NCBI RefSeq assembly: GCF_026072635.1
Contig: NZ_AP023081.1
Location: 6,382,501-6,446,500, forward strand
Reading direction: 5' to 3'
Origin: Pseudomonas solani
GTDB taxonomy: Bacteria > Pseudomonadota > Gammaproteobacteria > Pseudomonadales > Pseudomonadaceae
DNA length: 64,000 nt
The translations under genes and the position numbers were made by a program. Positions 47,380 through 59,346 of this stretch are shown one piece after another. Each line of letters starts with the position of its first letter. The stretch's first letter is position 1. Below the pieces are notes generated by a model, which saw only the letters and a list, made by a program, of their open reading frames with translations, had not been told where the DNA came from and did not search any database.

Positions 47380-48840
47380 TCAGGAACGTTCCTGTTCTGG
47401 CGTCCTGGCTCCGACGCCACTCAGCTGGACAGGGAGGTCGCCCGCTTCCGCCCCGATTGCCGGTGCAGCCCTGCGCAGGACCAACAGGTAGGCGATGGAG
47501 AGCAGCGCCAGGAACGGCACACCGAATACCAGGGTCATGCGGAACGCCGGCACGAAGGCCGTGGTGATCAGGACCGCCAGCACCAGGACCAGGCCCAGCA
47601 GCGTTCCATAGGGGAAGCCCCACATGCGAAAGGCCAACGGTGCATTGCCCAGGCGCTGGTGATAGCGGCGGAAGCGGTAGTGGGTGAGGAAAATCATCAT
47701 CCAGGCGAAGAGCGCGCCGAAGATGGAGATGGCCATCATCAGCATGAAGGACTGCTCGGGGAATACCAGGTTGACCAGGGTCGCCAGGGCGATGCCGGTG
47801 CAGGAGAGCGCCAGGGCGTTCAGCGGCACTCCGGCCTCGCTCAGCCGGCCCATCGCCTTGGGTGCGTGGCCCGCGCGGGACAGGCTGAACATCATCCGCG
47901 TGGTGGTGTACAGCTGGCTGTTCATGGCCGAGAGCGCCGCCACCAGGATCACGAAGTTGATCAAGCCCGTGGCACCCGGAATCCCGACCTGTGCCATGAC
48001 GCTGACGAAGGGGCTCTGCGCGCCCTGTCCGGACTGGTGCCAGGGCACCATGGCGAGGATCAGCGCGAGGGTGAGCAGGTAGAACACCACCAGCCGCACC
48101 ATGGTCACCTTGAAGGCCTTCTTCACCGCCTGCTCGGGGTGTTCCGCCTCGCCGGCAGCCACGGCGATCATCTCGATGCTGAGGTAGCTGAAGATGGCGA
48201 TGATCACCGCGATCCATACGCCCGAAATGCCGTTGGGCATGAAGCCGCCGTGCTCGACGTAGTGGTGGAAGCCGTACTCCGGGTTCTGCCCACCGAACAC
48301 CAGCCAGGCCCCCAGCAGGATGAAGGCGAGGATGGCGCTGATCTTGATGGCCGAGAACCAGTACTCGAAGTGGCCGAACGCCTTGACGCTGATTGCGTTG
48401 GTGAAGATCAGCACCGAGGAGAACAGCAGGATCCACACCCACCCGGCCACGTCGGGGAACCAGTGCTTCATGTACATCGCGATGGCGGTGACCTCCGTTC
48501 CCACCGCCAGGACAATGGACGCCCAGTAGGCGTAGCGCACCAGGAACCCCGCCAGCGGGCTGATGTAGAACTCGGCGTAGGCACCGAAGGAGCCGGAGGT
48601 GGGATGGGCCACGGTCATCTCCGCCAGGCACCCCATCAACAGCAGCGCGATCAAGGCGCCGAGGGCATAGCTGACGAGCACCCCGGGGCCGGCGAAGCCG
48701 ATGGCGAAGCTGCTCCCCATGAACAGCCCGGTGCCGATGGCACCCCCGATGGCGATCATGCTCATCTGCGCCGAAGTGAGCTGGCGCTTGAGGCCCTGCT
48801 CGCGGGCCGCGATGGCGGCGAATCCAGTCTTGGTGGTCAT
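47380..48840 (-). CDS. amino-acid permease (APC/AAT family), probable kynurenine or aromatic amino-acid importer
   Basis: 486-residue inner-membrane permease with 12 segments. The AAT signature is clear: KRQLTSAQMSMIAIGGAIGT, GLFMGSS, SFGAYAEFYISPLAGF and GEAEHPEQAVKKA. It lies last in the minus-strand run kynB-kynU-porin-permease, as in P. aeruginosa where PA2079 is a permease beside kynU. Uptake of kynurenine or tryptophan is therefore the best guess. The porin gene ends 35 bases before its start. Confidence 0.87.
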   Translation of the reverse strand: MTTKTGFAAIAAREQGLKRQLTSAQMSMIAIGGAIGTGLFMGSSFAIGFAGPGVLVSYALGALIALLLMGCLAEMTVAHPTSGSFGAYAEFYISPLAGFLVRYAYWASIVLAVGTEVTAIAMYMKHWFPDVAGWVWILLFSSVLIFTNAISVKAFGHFEYWFSAIKISAILAFILLGAWLVFGGQNPEYGFHHYVEHGGFMPNGISGVWIAVIIAIFSYLSIEMIAVAAGEAEHPEQAVKKAFKVTMVRLVVFYLLTLALILAMVPWHQSGQGAQSPFVSVMAQVGIPGATGLINFVILVAALSAMNSQLYTTTRMMFSLSRAGHAPKAMGRLSEAGVPLNALALSCTGIALATLVNLVFPEQSFMLMMAISIFGALFAWMMIFLTHYRFRRYHQRLGNAPLAFRMWGFPYGTLLGLVLVLAVLITTAFVPAFRMTLVFGVPFLALLSIAYLLVLRRAAPAIGAEAGDLPVQLSGVGARTPEQERS

Positions 48841-48874
48841 TTCGTGCCTCGTCCTTATTGTCGTTGTGCAGGCG

Positions 48875-50182
48875 TCAGAGAAGTTGCAGCGGGTATTCGA
48901 TGATCACCCGCAGTTCGTTGTTGTCTGCGGTATCGGCACGGGCCACCTGCCCGGTTGAGCGGATGCTGGCCTGGCGCAGGCGCACGGACAGGTCCTTGGC
49001 CGAGCCGGACTGCACGACGTAGCGCAACTCGATGTCCCGCTCCCAGCGCTTGCCGGCCTCGCCGTAACGCTGGTAGGAGCCCGGCCCCTTGTGATGGCTG
49101 TCGTCGATGTGGTCACCGCGGATGTAGCGGGTCATGAAGCCCAGGCCGGGTACGCCGAACAGCGCCAGGTCGAGGTCGTAGCGCAGTTGCCAGGAGCGCT
49201 CGTTGGGGGCGTTGAAGTCGAGCACCTGCACCGAGTTGGCGAGGTAGATCGATGTGCCGGGCTGGCGATCGAAGCCCAGGTAGTCGAATGGCTCGTCGCC
49301 GCTTACCCGCTGATGCGCCAGGGTCAGGGCATGGGCGCCCTGGCTGTAGCGTGCGGAAGCGGACCAGGCGGTGGTGTCGATCCCGCCCGCCAGTCGCCGC
49401 CCCTGGCCACGGGTGCGATAGAGGTTGAAGTCGAAGGTCAGGGTACGCGCTTCATCCAGCCCCACGCGGTGGTTGGCTCCCAGGTAGTGCTGGCGCCAGA
49501 CGTCTTCGAACCTCGAGGTGTAGGCGGACAGCCCGGTGCCTTCCGCCGGGGTCCAGTCGAAGCCGGCGTAGTCGACCCGACGCGTTTCCACCTGGGCGAA
49601 CAGGGCCTTGAGTGCGCCGTCGCCATTGGTGGAGTTGCCGTCGTTGCCGGCGGTGAAGTGACCGGCCTCCAGCAACAGGTCGTCGCGTTCGCGACTGGCC
49701 AGCGAGAAGCCGATGGCCATCGGCGCGAACAGCCGTGCGTTGCCGGTGCCGAACACCGGGTTCATCGGTGCCTGGCTGCCGTATTTCAGCTCGCTGCGCG
49801 AGATACGCAGCTTCAGCGCCGCGCCGACCTCGCTGTAGTCGTCTTCAGGCCGCCCGGCGGAGTCCAGGGGCAGCAGGTCGGTGCCGGTGCGAGCACGGTT
49901 GCTGTCGAGCTTGAGCCCGAGGCTGGCGTACGCATCGACACCGAGGCCCACCGTTCCCCGGGTATAGCCGGAGCTGTAGTCCAGTTGCATGCCATGGGCC
50001 CACTCCTCCCGGTAGTTCTGCCCACCGGGGTTGTTGAGCATGTTGCGGTGGAAGTAGAAGTTGCGCTGGGTCAGGACCAGCCGGCTGTCCTCCAGGAAGC
50101 CTTCGGCCGGCTCCCCGGACATCGCCTGGGGGCTGAGGGATGCACAGAGCAAGGCACACGCCATTGGGAAACGGGATTTCAT
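48875..50182 (-). CDS. OprD family outer-membrane porin
   Basis: About 435 residues. Signal peptide (MKSRFPMACALLCASLSPQA, cut after MSG), then an 18-strand porin pattern: EGFLEDSRLVLTQRNFYFHR, REEWAHGMQLDYSSGYT, KYGSQAPMNPVF, PLQLL at the C terminus. Three ATGs follow each other; the third (50182) has AGAGG at the best distance. OprD members take up specific small acids or amino acids. Its place between kynU and a permease suggests kynurenine or a related compound. Confidence 0.88.
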   Translation of the reverse strand: MKSRFPMACALLCASLSPQAMSGEPAEGFLEDSRLVLTQRNFYFHRNMLNNPGGQNYREEWAHGMQLDYSSGYTRGTVGLGVDAYASLGLKLDSNRARTGTDLLPLDSAGRPEDDYSEVGAALKLRISRSELKYGSQAPMNPVFGTGNARLFAPMAIGFSLASRERDDLLLEAGHFTAGNDGNSTNGDGALKALFAQVETRRVDYAGFDWTPAEGTGLSAYTSRFEDVWRQHYLGANHRVGLDEARTLTFDFNLYRTRGQGRRLAGGIDTTAWSASARYSQGAHALTLAHQRVSGDEPFDYLGFDRQPGTSIYLANSVQVLDFNAPNERSWQLRYDLDLALFGVPGLGFMTRYIRGDHIDDSHHKGPGSYQRYGEAGKRWERDIELRYVVQSGSAKDLSVRLRQASIRSTGQVARADTADNNELRVIIEYPLQLL

Positions 50183-50249
50183 CATCATCGACCTCTTCTT
50201 GTGGTTATGGGCTCGAGGCTGGGCGCCCTCCCCGGGCGCCCGGTTGGGT

Positions 50250-51500
50250 TCAGGTCACCTGCTTGCGGGTCATGAAGCGCTCTGCGCGCCAGGCATCGCT
50301 GTCGAGCACGTCAACGAGCGCCTCGGCGGCATCCCAGACATCGGTGAAGCCGGTGTAGAGCGGGGTGAAGCCGAAGCGCATGATCCGCGGCTCGCGGTAG
50401 TCGCCGATGACGCCACGGTCGATGAGCGCCTGGATCACGGCGTAGCCCTCGGGGTGCTCGAAGCTCACGTGGCTGCCGCGGCGGGCGTGTTCCAGCGGCG
50501 TCACCAGGGTCAGCGGGTGCTCGCCACAACGGGCGCGGACGCGTTCGATGAAGAGGTCGGTCAGTGCCAGGGACTTCTCCCGCAGGGCCTGCATGTCGGT
50601 CTTCTCGAAGGCCTCCAGGCCGCACTCCACCATGGCGAGGGAGGTGATCGGCTGGGTGCCGCAGAGGTAGCGGCCTATCCCCGGGGCCGGCTCGTAGCGG
50701 GCCTCCATGCCGAACTGGCGGACATGGCCCCACCAGCCCGTGAGCGGCTGCCAGACCAGCTCGCGCAGGTGCGGGGCGACCCAGACGAAGGCCGGCGAGC
50801 CTGGGCCGCCGTTGAGGTACTTGTAGGTGCAACCGATGGCGTAGTCGGCGCCGGAACCCTTGAGGTCGACCGGCACCGCGCCGGCCGAATGGCAGAGGTC
50901 CCAGATGGTCAGCGCACCGCACTCGTGTGCCAGCGCCGTGAGCGCGGCCATGTCGTGGAGGTGGCCGGTCTTGTAGTTCACCTGGGTGATCAGCGCGACG
51001 GCGGTGTCGGTGCCGATGGCCGCGGGCAACTCCTCCGGTGCATCCACCAGGCGCAGGCTGTAACCCTGCTGGAGCATGTCGGCGAGGCCTTCGACCATGT
51101 AGATGTCGGTGGGGAAGTTACTGCGTTCGGTGACGATCACCTTGCGCGACGGGTCGCGATCGGCCTGCACACGAAGCGCTGCCACCAGCACCTTGAAGAG
51201 GTTGATGGATGTGGTGTCGGTGATGACCACCTCGTCCTCGCCCGCGCCGATCAGGCGAGCCAGCCGGTTGCCCAGGCGCTCCGGCAACGCGCGCCAGCCG
51301 GCGCTGTTCCAGCTGCCGATCAGCCCTTCGCCCCACTCCTTCTCCACCACTTCGCGAGCCCTCTGCAGCGCGGGCCTCGGCCGGGCGCCGAGGGAGTTGC
51401 CGTCGAGGTAGATCACGCCTTCGGGCAGGACGAATTCTTCGCGCAAGGGGCCGAGGGGGTCGCGGGCATCGAGGGCCAGGCAGTCTTCTCTTGTAGTCAT
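50250..51500 (-). CDS. kynU: kynureninase
   Basis: 416-residue PLP enzyme cleaving kynurenine to anthranilate and alanine. [20 protein letters not shown] then [11 protein letters not shown] at the N terminus; [27 protein letters not shown] PLP Asp region ([13 protein letters not shown]); Schiff-base Lys in [19 protein letters not shown]-terminal [23 protein letters not shown] precedes the ATG at 51500, 8 bases after kynB ends. Confidence 0.96.
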   Translation of the reverse strand: MTTREDCLALDARDPLGPLREEFVLPEGVIYLDGNSLGARPRPALQRAREVVEKEWGEGLIGSWNSAGWRALPERLGNRLARLIGAGEDEVVITDTTSINLFKVLVAALRVQADRDPSRKVIVTERSNFPTDIYMVEGLADMLQQGYSLRLVDAPEELPAAIGTDTAVALITQVNYKTGHLHDMAALTALAHECGALTIWDLCHSAGAVPVDLKGSGADYAIGCTYKYLNGGPGSPAFVWVAPHLRELVWQPLTGWWGHVRQFGMEARYEPAPGIGRYLCGTQPITSLAMVECGLEAFEKTDMQALREKSLALTDLFIERVRARCGEHPLTLVTPLEHARRGSHVSFEHPEGYAVIQALIDRGVIGDYREPRIMRFGFTPLYTGFTDVWDAAEALVDVLDSDAWRAERFMTRKQVT

Positions 51501-51508
51501 GTCGATTC

Positions 51509-52150
51509 CTAGGCAGGCAGGCGACGCAGCACGGCGCGAACCGGGCTGGCATCGAGATGGGTGAATTTGAGCGGGAGGGCGATCAGTTCGTAGTCGCCCG
51601 GAGCGACGTCATCGAGCAGCAGGCCTTCGAGGATCGCCATGCGCCAACGGCGAACGGCCTGGTGCGCATCGAGCGTCTTGCTGTCCTGGGGGTCCAGCGA
51701 CGGCGTGTCGATACCCACCAGGCGCACACCGTGGCGGGCCAGCAGTTCGACGGCCAGCGGATCGATGGCCGCGAAGGCCTCGGGCCAGCTGTCGAGAGGC
51801 GCTTGCCGCCAGGTGCGGATCAGGACCCGGGGCGGCAACTGGTGAAGATGCGGTTCCAGTTGCGCAGGCCGTACCAGGCCGCCGGCATCCAGGCAGTGGA
51901 TGACCCGGCAAGGGCCGAGGTAGGGCGCCAGGTCGACGTCCCCGATCGCCGCACCGGACGCGTCGTAGTGCAGCGGTGCATCGGCATGGGCGCCCGTGTG
52001 GGGCGACAGGGTGATGCGCCCCACGTTGACCGGGCAGTGCTCGTCGATGTGCCAGCAGCGTTCCTCCTGGAAGGGCGTATCGCCCGGCCAGGTTGGCGTG
52101 CTGGCGTCTAGCGGTGGACTGATGTCCCAGAGGGACTGGCCGTCTTGCAT
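51509..52150 (-). CDS. kynB: arylformamidase (kynurenine formamidase)
   Basis: 213-residue metal hydrolase converting N-formylkynurenine to kynurenine. Metal motif [15 protein letters not shown] (HxGxHxDxPxH), [11 protein letters not shown], and C-terminal [20 protein letters not shown], all family features. First gene of the kyn operon; GGGAG upstream of the ATG at 52150. Divergent from kynR. The preceding pathway enzyme, tryptophan 2,3-dioxygenase (kynA), is not in the window. Confidence 0.96.
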   Translation of the reverse strand: MQDGQSLWDISPPLDASTPTWPGDTPFQEERCWHIDEHCPVNVGRITLSPHTGAHADAPLHYDASGAAIGDVDLAPYLGPCRVIHCLDAGGLVRPAQLEPHLHQLPPRVLIRTWRQAPLDSWPEAFAAIDPLAVELLARHGVRLVGIDTPSLDPQDSKTLDAHQAVRRWRMAILEGLLLDDVAPGDYELIALPLKFTHLDASPVRAVLRRLPA

Positions 52151-52179
52151 GATCGGACTCCCGTGAAAGGAGGATGATC

Positions 52180-52245
52180 ATGGGTCAGGGGCCGAAGAAT
52201 GTTCGTGCTATCTTCGTCCCGAAAGCGGCACTTATTCGAAGATAA
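52180..52245 (+). CDS. 21-codon ORF in the kynR leader (doubtful)
   Basis: AAAGGAGG lies 7 bases before the ATG, an unusually perfect ribosome site. The peptide is MGQGPKNVRAIFVPKAALIRR. It covers the inverted repeat 52209-52244. It may be a leader peptide or chance. Confidence 0.25.
   Translation: MGQGPKNVRAIFVPKAALIRR
52209..52244. promoter_or_regulatory. inverted repeat, candidate KynR site
   Basis: TATCTTCG (52209-52216) and CGAAGATA (52237-52244), a perfect 8-bp inverted repeat with a 20-base spacer in the kynB-kynR divergent gap. Lrp-type regulators bind such spaced half-sites. Confidence 0.45.
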
Positions 52246-52280
52246 TTTCGCCAGACAACAGTTCACTGAAAGAATATTCA

Positions 52281-52757
52281 ATGACCCTGGATACTACCGA
52301 TCTGCGCCTCCTCCTCTGCCTCCAGCAGAACGGACGCATCAGCAACCAGGAACTGGCGGAGAAGGTCGCGCTCTCGCCCTCAGCCTGCTTGCGTCGGCTA
52401 CGCAACCTGGAAGACGGTGGGGTGATCCGCGGCTATCGACCGCTGCTGGATGCCGAGCGCCTGGGAATCGAGCTGGATGCCCTGGTGCACCTTTCCATGC
52501 GCCAGGACGAGGATGGCTGGCACGAGCGCTTCATGGAGCAGGTACAGAGCTGGCCCGAGGTGGTGAGCGCCTTCATCGTCACCGGCCACAGCAACTATGT
52601 GCTGCGGGTCCAGGCGCGCAACCTGAAACAGTTCTCCGACTTCATCGTCAACCGCCTGAACCGCGCCCGGGGCGTCACCGACATCCGCTCCGAGATCATC
52701 CTGCAGCAGATCAAGGATGGCGGCGGCGTGCTCGACCTGCTCGTCGCGCGAAAGTAG
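52281..52757 (+). CDS. kynR: Lrp/AsnC family regulator, KynR
   Basis: 158-residue regulator: HTH at about residues 4-55 (LDTTDLRLLLCLQQNGRISN, QELAEKVALSPSACLRRLRN) and a C-terminal RAM effector domain (GVIRGYRPLLDAERLGIELD, VVSAFIVTGHSNYVLRVQAR). It is divergent from kynB, as in P. aeruginosa PA2082, where KynR activates the kyn genes in response to kynurenine. ATG at 52281. Confidence 0.92.
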   Translation: MTLDTTDLRLLLCLQQNGRISNQELAEKVALSPSACLRRLRNLEDGGVIRGYRPLLDAERLGIELDALVHLSMRQDEDGWHERFMEQVQSWPEVVSAFIVTGHSNYVLRVQARNLKQFSDFIVNRLNRARGVTDIRSEIILQQIKDGGGVLDLLVARK

Positions 52758-52764
52758 CGCGCAC

Positions 52765-53382
52765 TCAACTCGCCAGGAAGGCCGCCACGGCATCCGCAGC
52801 GCCGTCCATGTGCTGCTCGTGAGTCAGGCCCGACGCCTTGAGGGGCTTGAGGTCATGGTCGCCTGCGACAAGCCAGTGCAGATGGATCGACGGGGATAAC
52901 GCGTAGCCGGTGACGGCAGGGCGGTCGCCAAGGGCATCACGCTCGCCCTGGATGATCAGGGTCGGGGTCTTCAGTTCGGCCAGGTGCGCGACCCTCGGCT
53001 TCTCCGGTTTGCCGGCGGCATAGAAGGGATAACCCAGGCAGACCAGCGCATCCGCGCCCAGCTCGTCGGCCAGCAGGCTGGCCATGCGACCGCCCATGGA
53101 TTTGCCACCGATGGCCAATTGCCCCGTGACGTGCTGTCGCACCTCGGCATGCACGGCACGCCAGTGATCGAGCAATTGCCCCTGGGGATTCGGCGGGCGC
53201 TTGCGCCCATCCTCACGCCGCGCAGCCATGTAGGGAAACTCGAAACGAACCACCGCAATGCCCCGCGCGGCAAGCTTTTGCGCCATTTCATCCATGAAGG
53301 CGCTGTCCATCGGCGCCCCCGCGCCATGGGCCAGCACCAATGTGCTCTCGATAGGGCCCGAAGGCCGGTTCCACAACAACAT
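52765..53382 (-). CDS. alpha/beta hydrolase, Tex30/KANSL3-like family
   Basis: 205 residues. LVLAHGAGAPMDSAFMDEMA (oxyanion region), RFEFPYMAARREDGRKRPP, nucleophile elbow IGGKSMGGRMASLLADELG (Ser), IIQGERDALGDRP (Asp) and VAGDHDLKP (His) complete a triad. The family is a predicted dienelactone-hydrolase-like group of unknown substrate. I chose the ATG at 53382 with GGAG 12 bases upstream. It is convergent with kynR (7-base gap) and divergent from ccoN. Confidence 0.86.
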   Translation of the reverse strand: MLLWNRPSGPIESTLVLAHGAGAPMDSAFMDEMAQKLAARGIAVVRFEFPYMAARREDGRKRPPNPQGQLLDHWRAVHAEVRQHVTGQLAIGGKSMGGRMASLLADELGADALVCLGYPFYAAGKPEKPRVAHLAELKTPTLIIQGERDALGDRPAVTGYALSPSIHLHWLVAGDHDLKPLKASGLTHEQHMDGAADAVAAFLAS

Positions 53383-53409
53383 AGGGAAATCTCCGGTGGA
53401 CGGCGTCCG

Positions 53410-53423
53410 TTGATCCAAATCAA
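53410..53423. promoter_or_regulatory. perfect Anr/FNR box upstream of the first cco operon
   Basis: TTGAT-CCAA-ATCAA, an exact match to the FNR/Anr consensus. If centred at -41.5, transcription starts near 53458, 36 bases before the ccoN ATG, with a -10-like CATGCT at 53446-53451. No such box precedes the second operon. Confidence 0.85.
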
Positions 53424-53493
53424 TAGGACTTGAAGGGGCTTTCACCATGCTTCGCACGCAATTCCAAGAAACCGTGTACGGAAGCCCACAAAC

Positions 53494-54918
53494 ATGAACA
53501 CAGCAGTCAGTACCGCCTACAACTACAAGGTGGTCCGCCAGTTCGCCATTATGACGGTGGTCTGGGGAATCGTCGGGATGGGGCTCGGCGTTCTCATAGC
53601 TGCCCAGCTAGCCTGGCCGGAGCTCAACTTCAACCTGCCCTGGACCAGCTTTGGGCGCTTGCGACCCTTGCACACCAACGCGGTGATCTTCGCGTTCGGT
53701 GGTTGCGCATTGTTCGCCACCTCCTACTACGCCGTCCAACGCACCTGCCAGACCCGCCTGGTCTCGGACAAACTCGCTGCCTTCACCTTCTGGGGTTGGC
53801 AACTGGTGATCGTCCTGGCCGCCGTAAGCCTGCCGCTGGGCTTCACCAGCTCCAAGGAATACGCCGAGCTGGAATGGCCGATCGACCTTCTCATCACCAT
53901 CGTCTGGGTCAGCTACGCCGCCGTGTTCTTCGGCACGGTGATGAAGCGCAAGACCAAGCACATCTACGTCGGTAACTGGTTCTTCGGTGGCTTCATCCTC
54001 ACCGTGGCCATCCTCCACGTGGTGAACAACCTGGAGATCCCGGTCACCCTGACCAAGTCCTACTCGCTCTATGCGGGTGCAACCGATGCGATGATCCAGT
54101 GGTGGTACGGCCACAACGCCGTGGGCTTCTTCCTGACCGCCGGCTTCCTGGGGATGATGTACTACTTCGTTCCGAAGCAGGCGGGTCGCCCGGTCTACTC
54201 CTACCGCCTGTCCATCGTCCACTTCTGGGCGCTGATCGCGGTCTACATCTGGGCCGGCCCGCACCACCTGCACTACACCGCGCTGCCGGACTGGGCACAG
54301 AGCCTGGGCATGGTGATGTCGCTGATTCTGCTGGCGCCGAGCTGGGGCGGCATGATCAACGGCATGATGACCCTGTCGGGCGCCTGGCATAAGCTGCGCG
54401 ACGATCCGATCCTGCGCTTCCTGGTGGTCTCCCTGGCCTTCTACGGCATGTCCACCTTCGAAGGCCCGATGATGGCCATCAAGACCGTCAACGCCCTCTC
54501 CCACTACACCGACTGGACCATCGGCCACGTACATGCCGGTGCCCTCGGCTGGGTCGCCATGGTGTCCATCGGCTCGCTGTATCACCTGATCCCGAAGGTC
54601 TTCGGTCGCGAGCAGATGCACAGCGTCGGCCTGATCAACGCCCACTTCTGGCTGGCCACCATCGGCACCGTTCTCTACATCGCCTCGATGTGGGTCAACG
54701 GCATCGCCCAGGGCCTGATGTGGCGCGCAGTGAACGAGGACGGCACCCTGACCTACTCCTTCGTCGAAGCGCTTGAAGCCAGCCACCCCGGCTTCGTGGT
54801 GCGCATGATCGGCGGCGCGATCTTCCTCAGCGGCATGCTCCTCATGGCTTACAACACCTGGCGCACCGTGAAGGCTGCCAAGCCGGCCGAATACGACGCC
54901 ATCGCCCAGATCGCCTGA
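53494..54918 (+). CDS. ccoN: cbb3 cytochrome c oxidase subunit I, first copy
   Basis: 474-residue catalytic subunit of the cbb3 oxidase with 12 transmembrane segments. Haem and copper ligands: His60 (RLRPLHTNA), His207 (WYGHNAVG), His257-His258 (GPHHLHY) and His345/His347 (IGHVHAG); Glu323 in TFEGPM. Under an Anr box, so it should be induced at low oxygen. Its place upstream of a second cco operon matches cco-2 (PA1557-1555) of P. aeruginosa. ccoO follows 11 bases later. Confidence 0.97.
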   Translation: MNTAVSTAYNYKVVRQFAIMTVVWGIVGMGLGVLIAAQLAWPELNFNLPWTSFGRLRPLHTNAVIFAFGGCALFATSYYAVQRTCQTRLVSDKLAAFTFWGWQLVIVLAAVSLPLGFTSSKEYAELEWPIDLLITIVWVSYAAVFFGTVMKRKTKHIYVGNWFFGGFILTVAILHVVNNLEIPVTLTKSYSLYAGATDAMIQWWYGHNAVGFFLTAGFLGMMYYFVPKQAGRPVYSYRLSIVHFWALIAVYIWAGPHHLHYTALPDWAQSLGMVMSLILLAPSWGGMINGMMTLSGAWHKLRDDPILRFLVVSLAFYGMSTFEGPMMAIKTVNALSHYTDWTIGHVHAGALGWVAMVSIGSLYHLIPKVFGREQMHSVGLINAHFWLATIGTVLYIASMWVNGIAQGLMWRAVNEDGTLTYSFVEALEASHPGFVVRMIGGAIFLSGMLLMAYNTWRTVKAAKPAEYDAIAQIA

Positions 54919-54929
54919 GGAATCGATAG

Positions 54930-55541
54930 ATGAAAAAGCATGAAGTCATCGAGAAAAACGTCGGCCTGATGGCGTTGTTCATGATCCTGGCAGTCAGCAT
55001 CGGCGGTCTGGTACAGATCGTCCCGCTGTTCTTCCAGGACGTCACCAACACCCCGGTCGAAGGCATGAAGCCCTACACCGCGCTGCAACTGGAAGGTCGC
55101 GACATCTACATCCGTGAAGGCTGCGTTGGCTGCCACTCGCAGATGATCCGTCCGTTCCGTGCCGAGACCGAGCGTTACGGCCACTACTCCGTCGCCGGCG
55201 AAAGCGTCTGGGACCACCCCTTCCTGTGGGGTTCCAAGCGTACCGGCCCGGACCTGGCCCGCGTTGGCGCCCGCTACTCGGACGACTGGCACCGCGCGCA
55301 CCTCTACAACCCGCGCAACGTAGTGCCGGAGTCGAAGATGCCGGCCTACCCGTGGCTGGTGGAGAACAAGCTCGACGGCAAGGACACCGCCGCCAAGCTC
55401 AGCGCCATGAAGACCCTGGGCGTGCCCTACACCGACGAGGACATCGCCGGTGCCTCCGAGGCGGTCAAGGACAAGACCGAGATGGACGCCCTGGTCGCCT
55501 ACCTGCAGGTGCTCGGCACCAGCCTGAAGACCAAGAGGTAA
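54930..55541 (+). CDS. ccoO: cbb3 oxidase subunit II (mono-haem c), first copy
   Basis: 203 residues. One N-terminal membrane anchor (residues 11-33), then a periplasmic cytochrome c domain with haem site C65-x-x-C68-H69 ([11 protein letters not shown]). It shuttles electrons to CcoN. GAGG precedes the ATG. It is about 90 percent identical by eye to the second copy. Confidence 0.97.
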   Translation: MKKHEVIEKNVGLMALFMILAVSIGGLVQIVPLFFQDVTNTPVEGMKPYTALQLEGRDIYIREGCVGCHSQMIRPFRAETERYGHYSVAGESVWDHPFLWGSKRTGPDLARVGARYSDDWHRAHLYNPRNVVPESKMPAYPWLVENKLDGKDTAAKLSAMKTLGVPYTDEDIAGASEAVKDKTEMDALVAYLQVLGTSLKTKR

Positions 55542-55547
55542 GGCGCC

Positions 55548-55733
55548 ATGGACGTTGGAATACTGCGCGGCCTCGGCACCTTGCTGGTGCTGGTCGCGAT
55601 GATCGGGGTGTTCTGCTGGGCCTACAGCGGCCGGCGCAAGGCTGACTTCGAGCAAGCCGCGCTGCTGCCTTTCGGTGATGACGCCGAGCCCAGCCTGCAA
55701 GACCGGAATGTTTCTAGGAGCACACACGAATGA
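55548..55733 (+). CDS. ccoQ: cbb3 oxidase subunit CcoQ, first copy
   Basis: 61-residue small membrane protein with one segment ([20 protein letters not shown]) and a charged tail ([18 protein letters not shown]). It stabilises the complex. Its stop overlaps the ccoP ATG (ATGA). Confidence 0.93.
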   Translation: MDVGILRGLGTLLVLVAMIGVFCWAYSGRRKADFEQAALLPFGDDAEPSLQDRNVSRSTHE

Positions 55734-56668
55734 CCACTTTCTGGAGCTGGTACATAACCCTGCTCACCCTCTTCACCCTGGTGGCGCTGCTCTGGCTGGT
55801 GTTCGCCACCCGCAAGGGCGAGGCCAAGGGCACGGTCGACAAGACCATGGGCCATGCCTTCGACGGTATCGAGGAGTACGACAACCCGCTGCCCAAATGG
55901 TGGTTCATGCTGTTCGTGGGCACCATCGTCTTCGCCATCGGCTACATGGTGCTCTACCCCGGCCTGGGCAACTGGACCGGCCTGTTCCCCGGCTACGAAG
56001 GTGGCTGGACCCAGGAGAAGCAGTGGCAGCGTGAAGTGGACAAGGCCAACGCACAGTACGGCCCGATCTTCGCCAAGTACTCGGCCATGTCGCTGGAAGC
56101 CGTCGCCCAGGATCCGCAAGCCATGAAAATGGGCGGCCGCCTGTTCGCCACCTACTGCTCCATCTGCCACGGCTCGGACGCCAAGGGCGCAGTGGGCTTC
56201 CCCAACCTGGCTGACAGCAGCTGGCGGTGGGGCGGCGACGCCGAAACCATCAAGGCCACCATCCTCCACGGTCGCATGGCTGCCATGCCGGCCTGGGGTG
56301 AAGTGCTGGGTGATGAAGGCGTGAAGAACGTCGCGGCCTATGTTCGCCAGGACCTGGCCGGCCTGAAGCTGCCGGACGATGTGAAAGCCGACGTGGAAGC
56401 CGGTAAAGCCATGTTCGCCACCACCTGCACCGCCTGCCACGGTCAAGAAGGCCACGGCACTGCAGCCATGGGTGCTCCGGACCTGACCCAACCGGCCGCC
56501 TGGATCTACGGTTCCAGCCTGGCCCAGCTGCAACAGACCATCCGCTACGGCCGCAACGGCCAGATGCCTGCCCAGGAGCAATACCTCGGTCAGGACAAGG
56601 TGCACATCCTTGCCGCCTACGTGTACAGCCTGTCCCGCAAGGACGGCGAGAAAGTAGCCAGCGAGTGA
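55730..56668 (+). CDS. ccoP: cbb3 oxidase subunit III (di-haem c), first copy
   Basis: 312 residues. Two N-terminal membrane segments (residues 5-26 and 57-76) are separated by [18 protein letters not shown]. Haem sites are C143-x-x-C146-H147 ([11 protein letters not shown]) and C233-x-x-C236-H237 ([11 protein letters not shown]). It is 12 residues shorter than the second copy, which has an insertion at about residues 90-105. Confidence 0.96.
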   Translation: MTTFWSWYITLLTLFTLVALLWLVFATRKGEAKGTVDKTMGHAFDGIEEYDNPLPKWWFMLFVGTIVFAIGYMVLYPGLGNWTGLFPGYEGGWTQEKQWQREVDKANAQYGPIFAKYSAMSLEAVAQDPQAMKMGGRLFATYCSICHGSDAKGAVGFPNLADSSWRWGGDAETIKATILHGRMAAMPAWGEVLGDEGVKNVAAYVRQDLAGLKLPDDVKADVEAGKAMFATTCTACHGQEGHGTAAMGAPDLTQPAAWIYGSSLAQLQQTIRYGRNGQMPAQEQYLGQDKVHILAAYVYSLSRKDGEKVASE

Positions 56669-58540
<1,872 letters not shown>

Positions 58541-58541
<1 letters not shown>

Positions 58542-59152
58542 TGAAGCAACACGAATTAGTCGAGAAGAACGTAGGTCTGCTGGCGCTGTTCATGGTCATC
58601 GCCGTGAGCATCGGTGGTCTGGTGCAGATCGTTCCGCTGTTCTTCCAGGACGTCACCAACACCCCGGTCGAAGGCATGAAGCCGCGCACCGCGCTGGAAC
58701 TCGAAGGCCGTGACATCTACATCCGCGAAGGCTGCGTAGGCTGCCACTCGCAGATGGTCCGTCCGTTCCGTGCCGAGACCGAGCGTTATGGTCACTACTC
58801 CGTTGCCGGCGAAAGCGTCTGGGACCACCCCTTCCTGTGGGGTTCCAAGCGTACCGGCCCGGACCTGGCCCGCGTAGGCGGCCGCTACTCCGACGACTGG
58901 CACCGCGCGCACCTGTACAACCCGCGCAACGTGGTTCCGGAATCGAAGATGCCGTCCTACCCGTGGCTGGTGGAGAACAAACTCGACGGCAAGCACACTG
59001 CCGCCAAGATGGAAGCTCTCCGTACCGTAGGCGTGCCCTACACCGACGATGACATCGCCGGCGCCAAAGACGCAGTCAAGGGCAAGACCGAGATGGACGC
59101 GCTGGTCGCGTTCCTTCAAGGCCTTGGCACCTCGATCAAGAACAAACGGTAA
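58541..59152 (+). CDS. ccoO: cbb3 oxidase subunit II, second copy
   Basis: 203 residues, same layout as the first copy with haem site C65-x-x-C68-H69 ([11 protein letters not shown]). Starts within the stop of ccoN (TAATG), so translation is coupled. Long blocks are almost identical in DNA to the first copy. Confidence 0.97.
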
Positions 59153-59154
59153 GC

Positions 59155-59346
59155 ATGATGGATATCCAGACTCTCCGCGGGCTGGGAACCATCCTGGTGT
59201 TCGTCGCCTTCATCAGCGTCGTGCTCTGGGCGTACAACAGCAAGCGCAAGGACAGCTTCGACGAAGCTGCCAACCTGCCCTTCGCAGACGACAAGCCAGC
59301 GAACACCAAGAGCGACGAAGAAGCTTCTAGGAGTAAGAGCGAATGA
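59155..59346 (+). CDS. ccoQ: cbb3 oxidase subunit CcoQ, second copy
   Basis: 63 residues: membrane segment [20 protein letters not shown] and a polar tail ([17 protein letters not shown]). It is more diverged from its counterpart than the other subunits. The stop overlaps the ccoP ATG. Confidence 0.92.
   Translation: MMDIQTLRGLGTILVFVAFISVVLWAYNSKRKDSFDEAANLPFADDKPANTKSDEEASRSKSE

Noticed and set aside
47306..48631. N-terminal extension of the RhuM gene to 777 codons
   Set aside because: It runs through the permease gene in another frame and is Arg/Gly-rich; a good start with a ribosome site exists at 47305.
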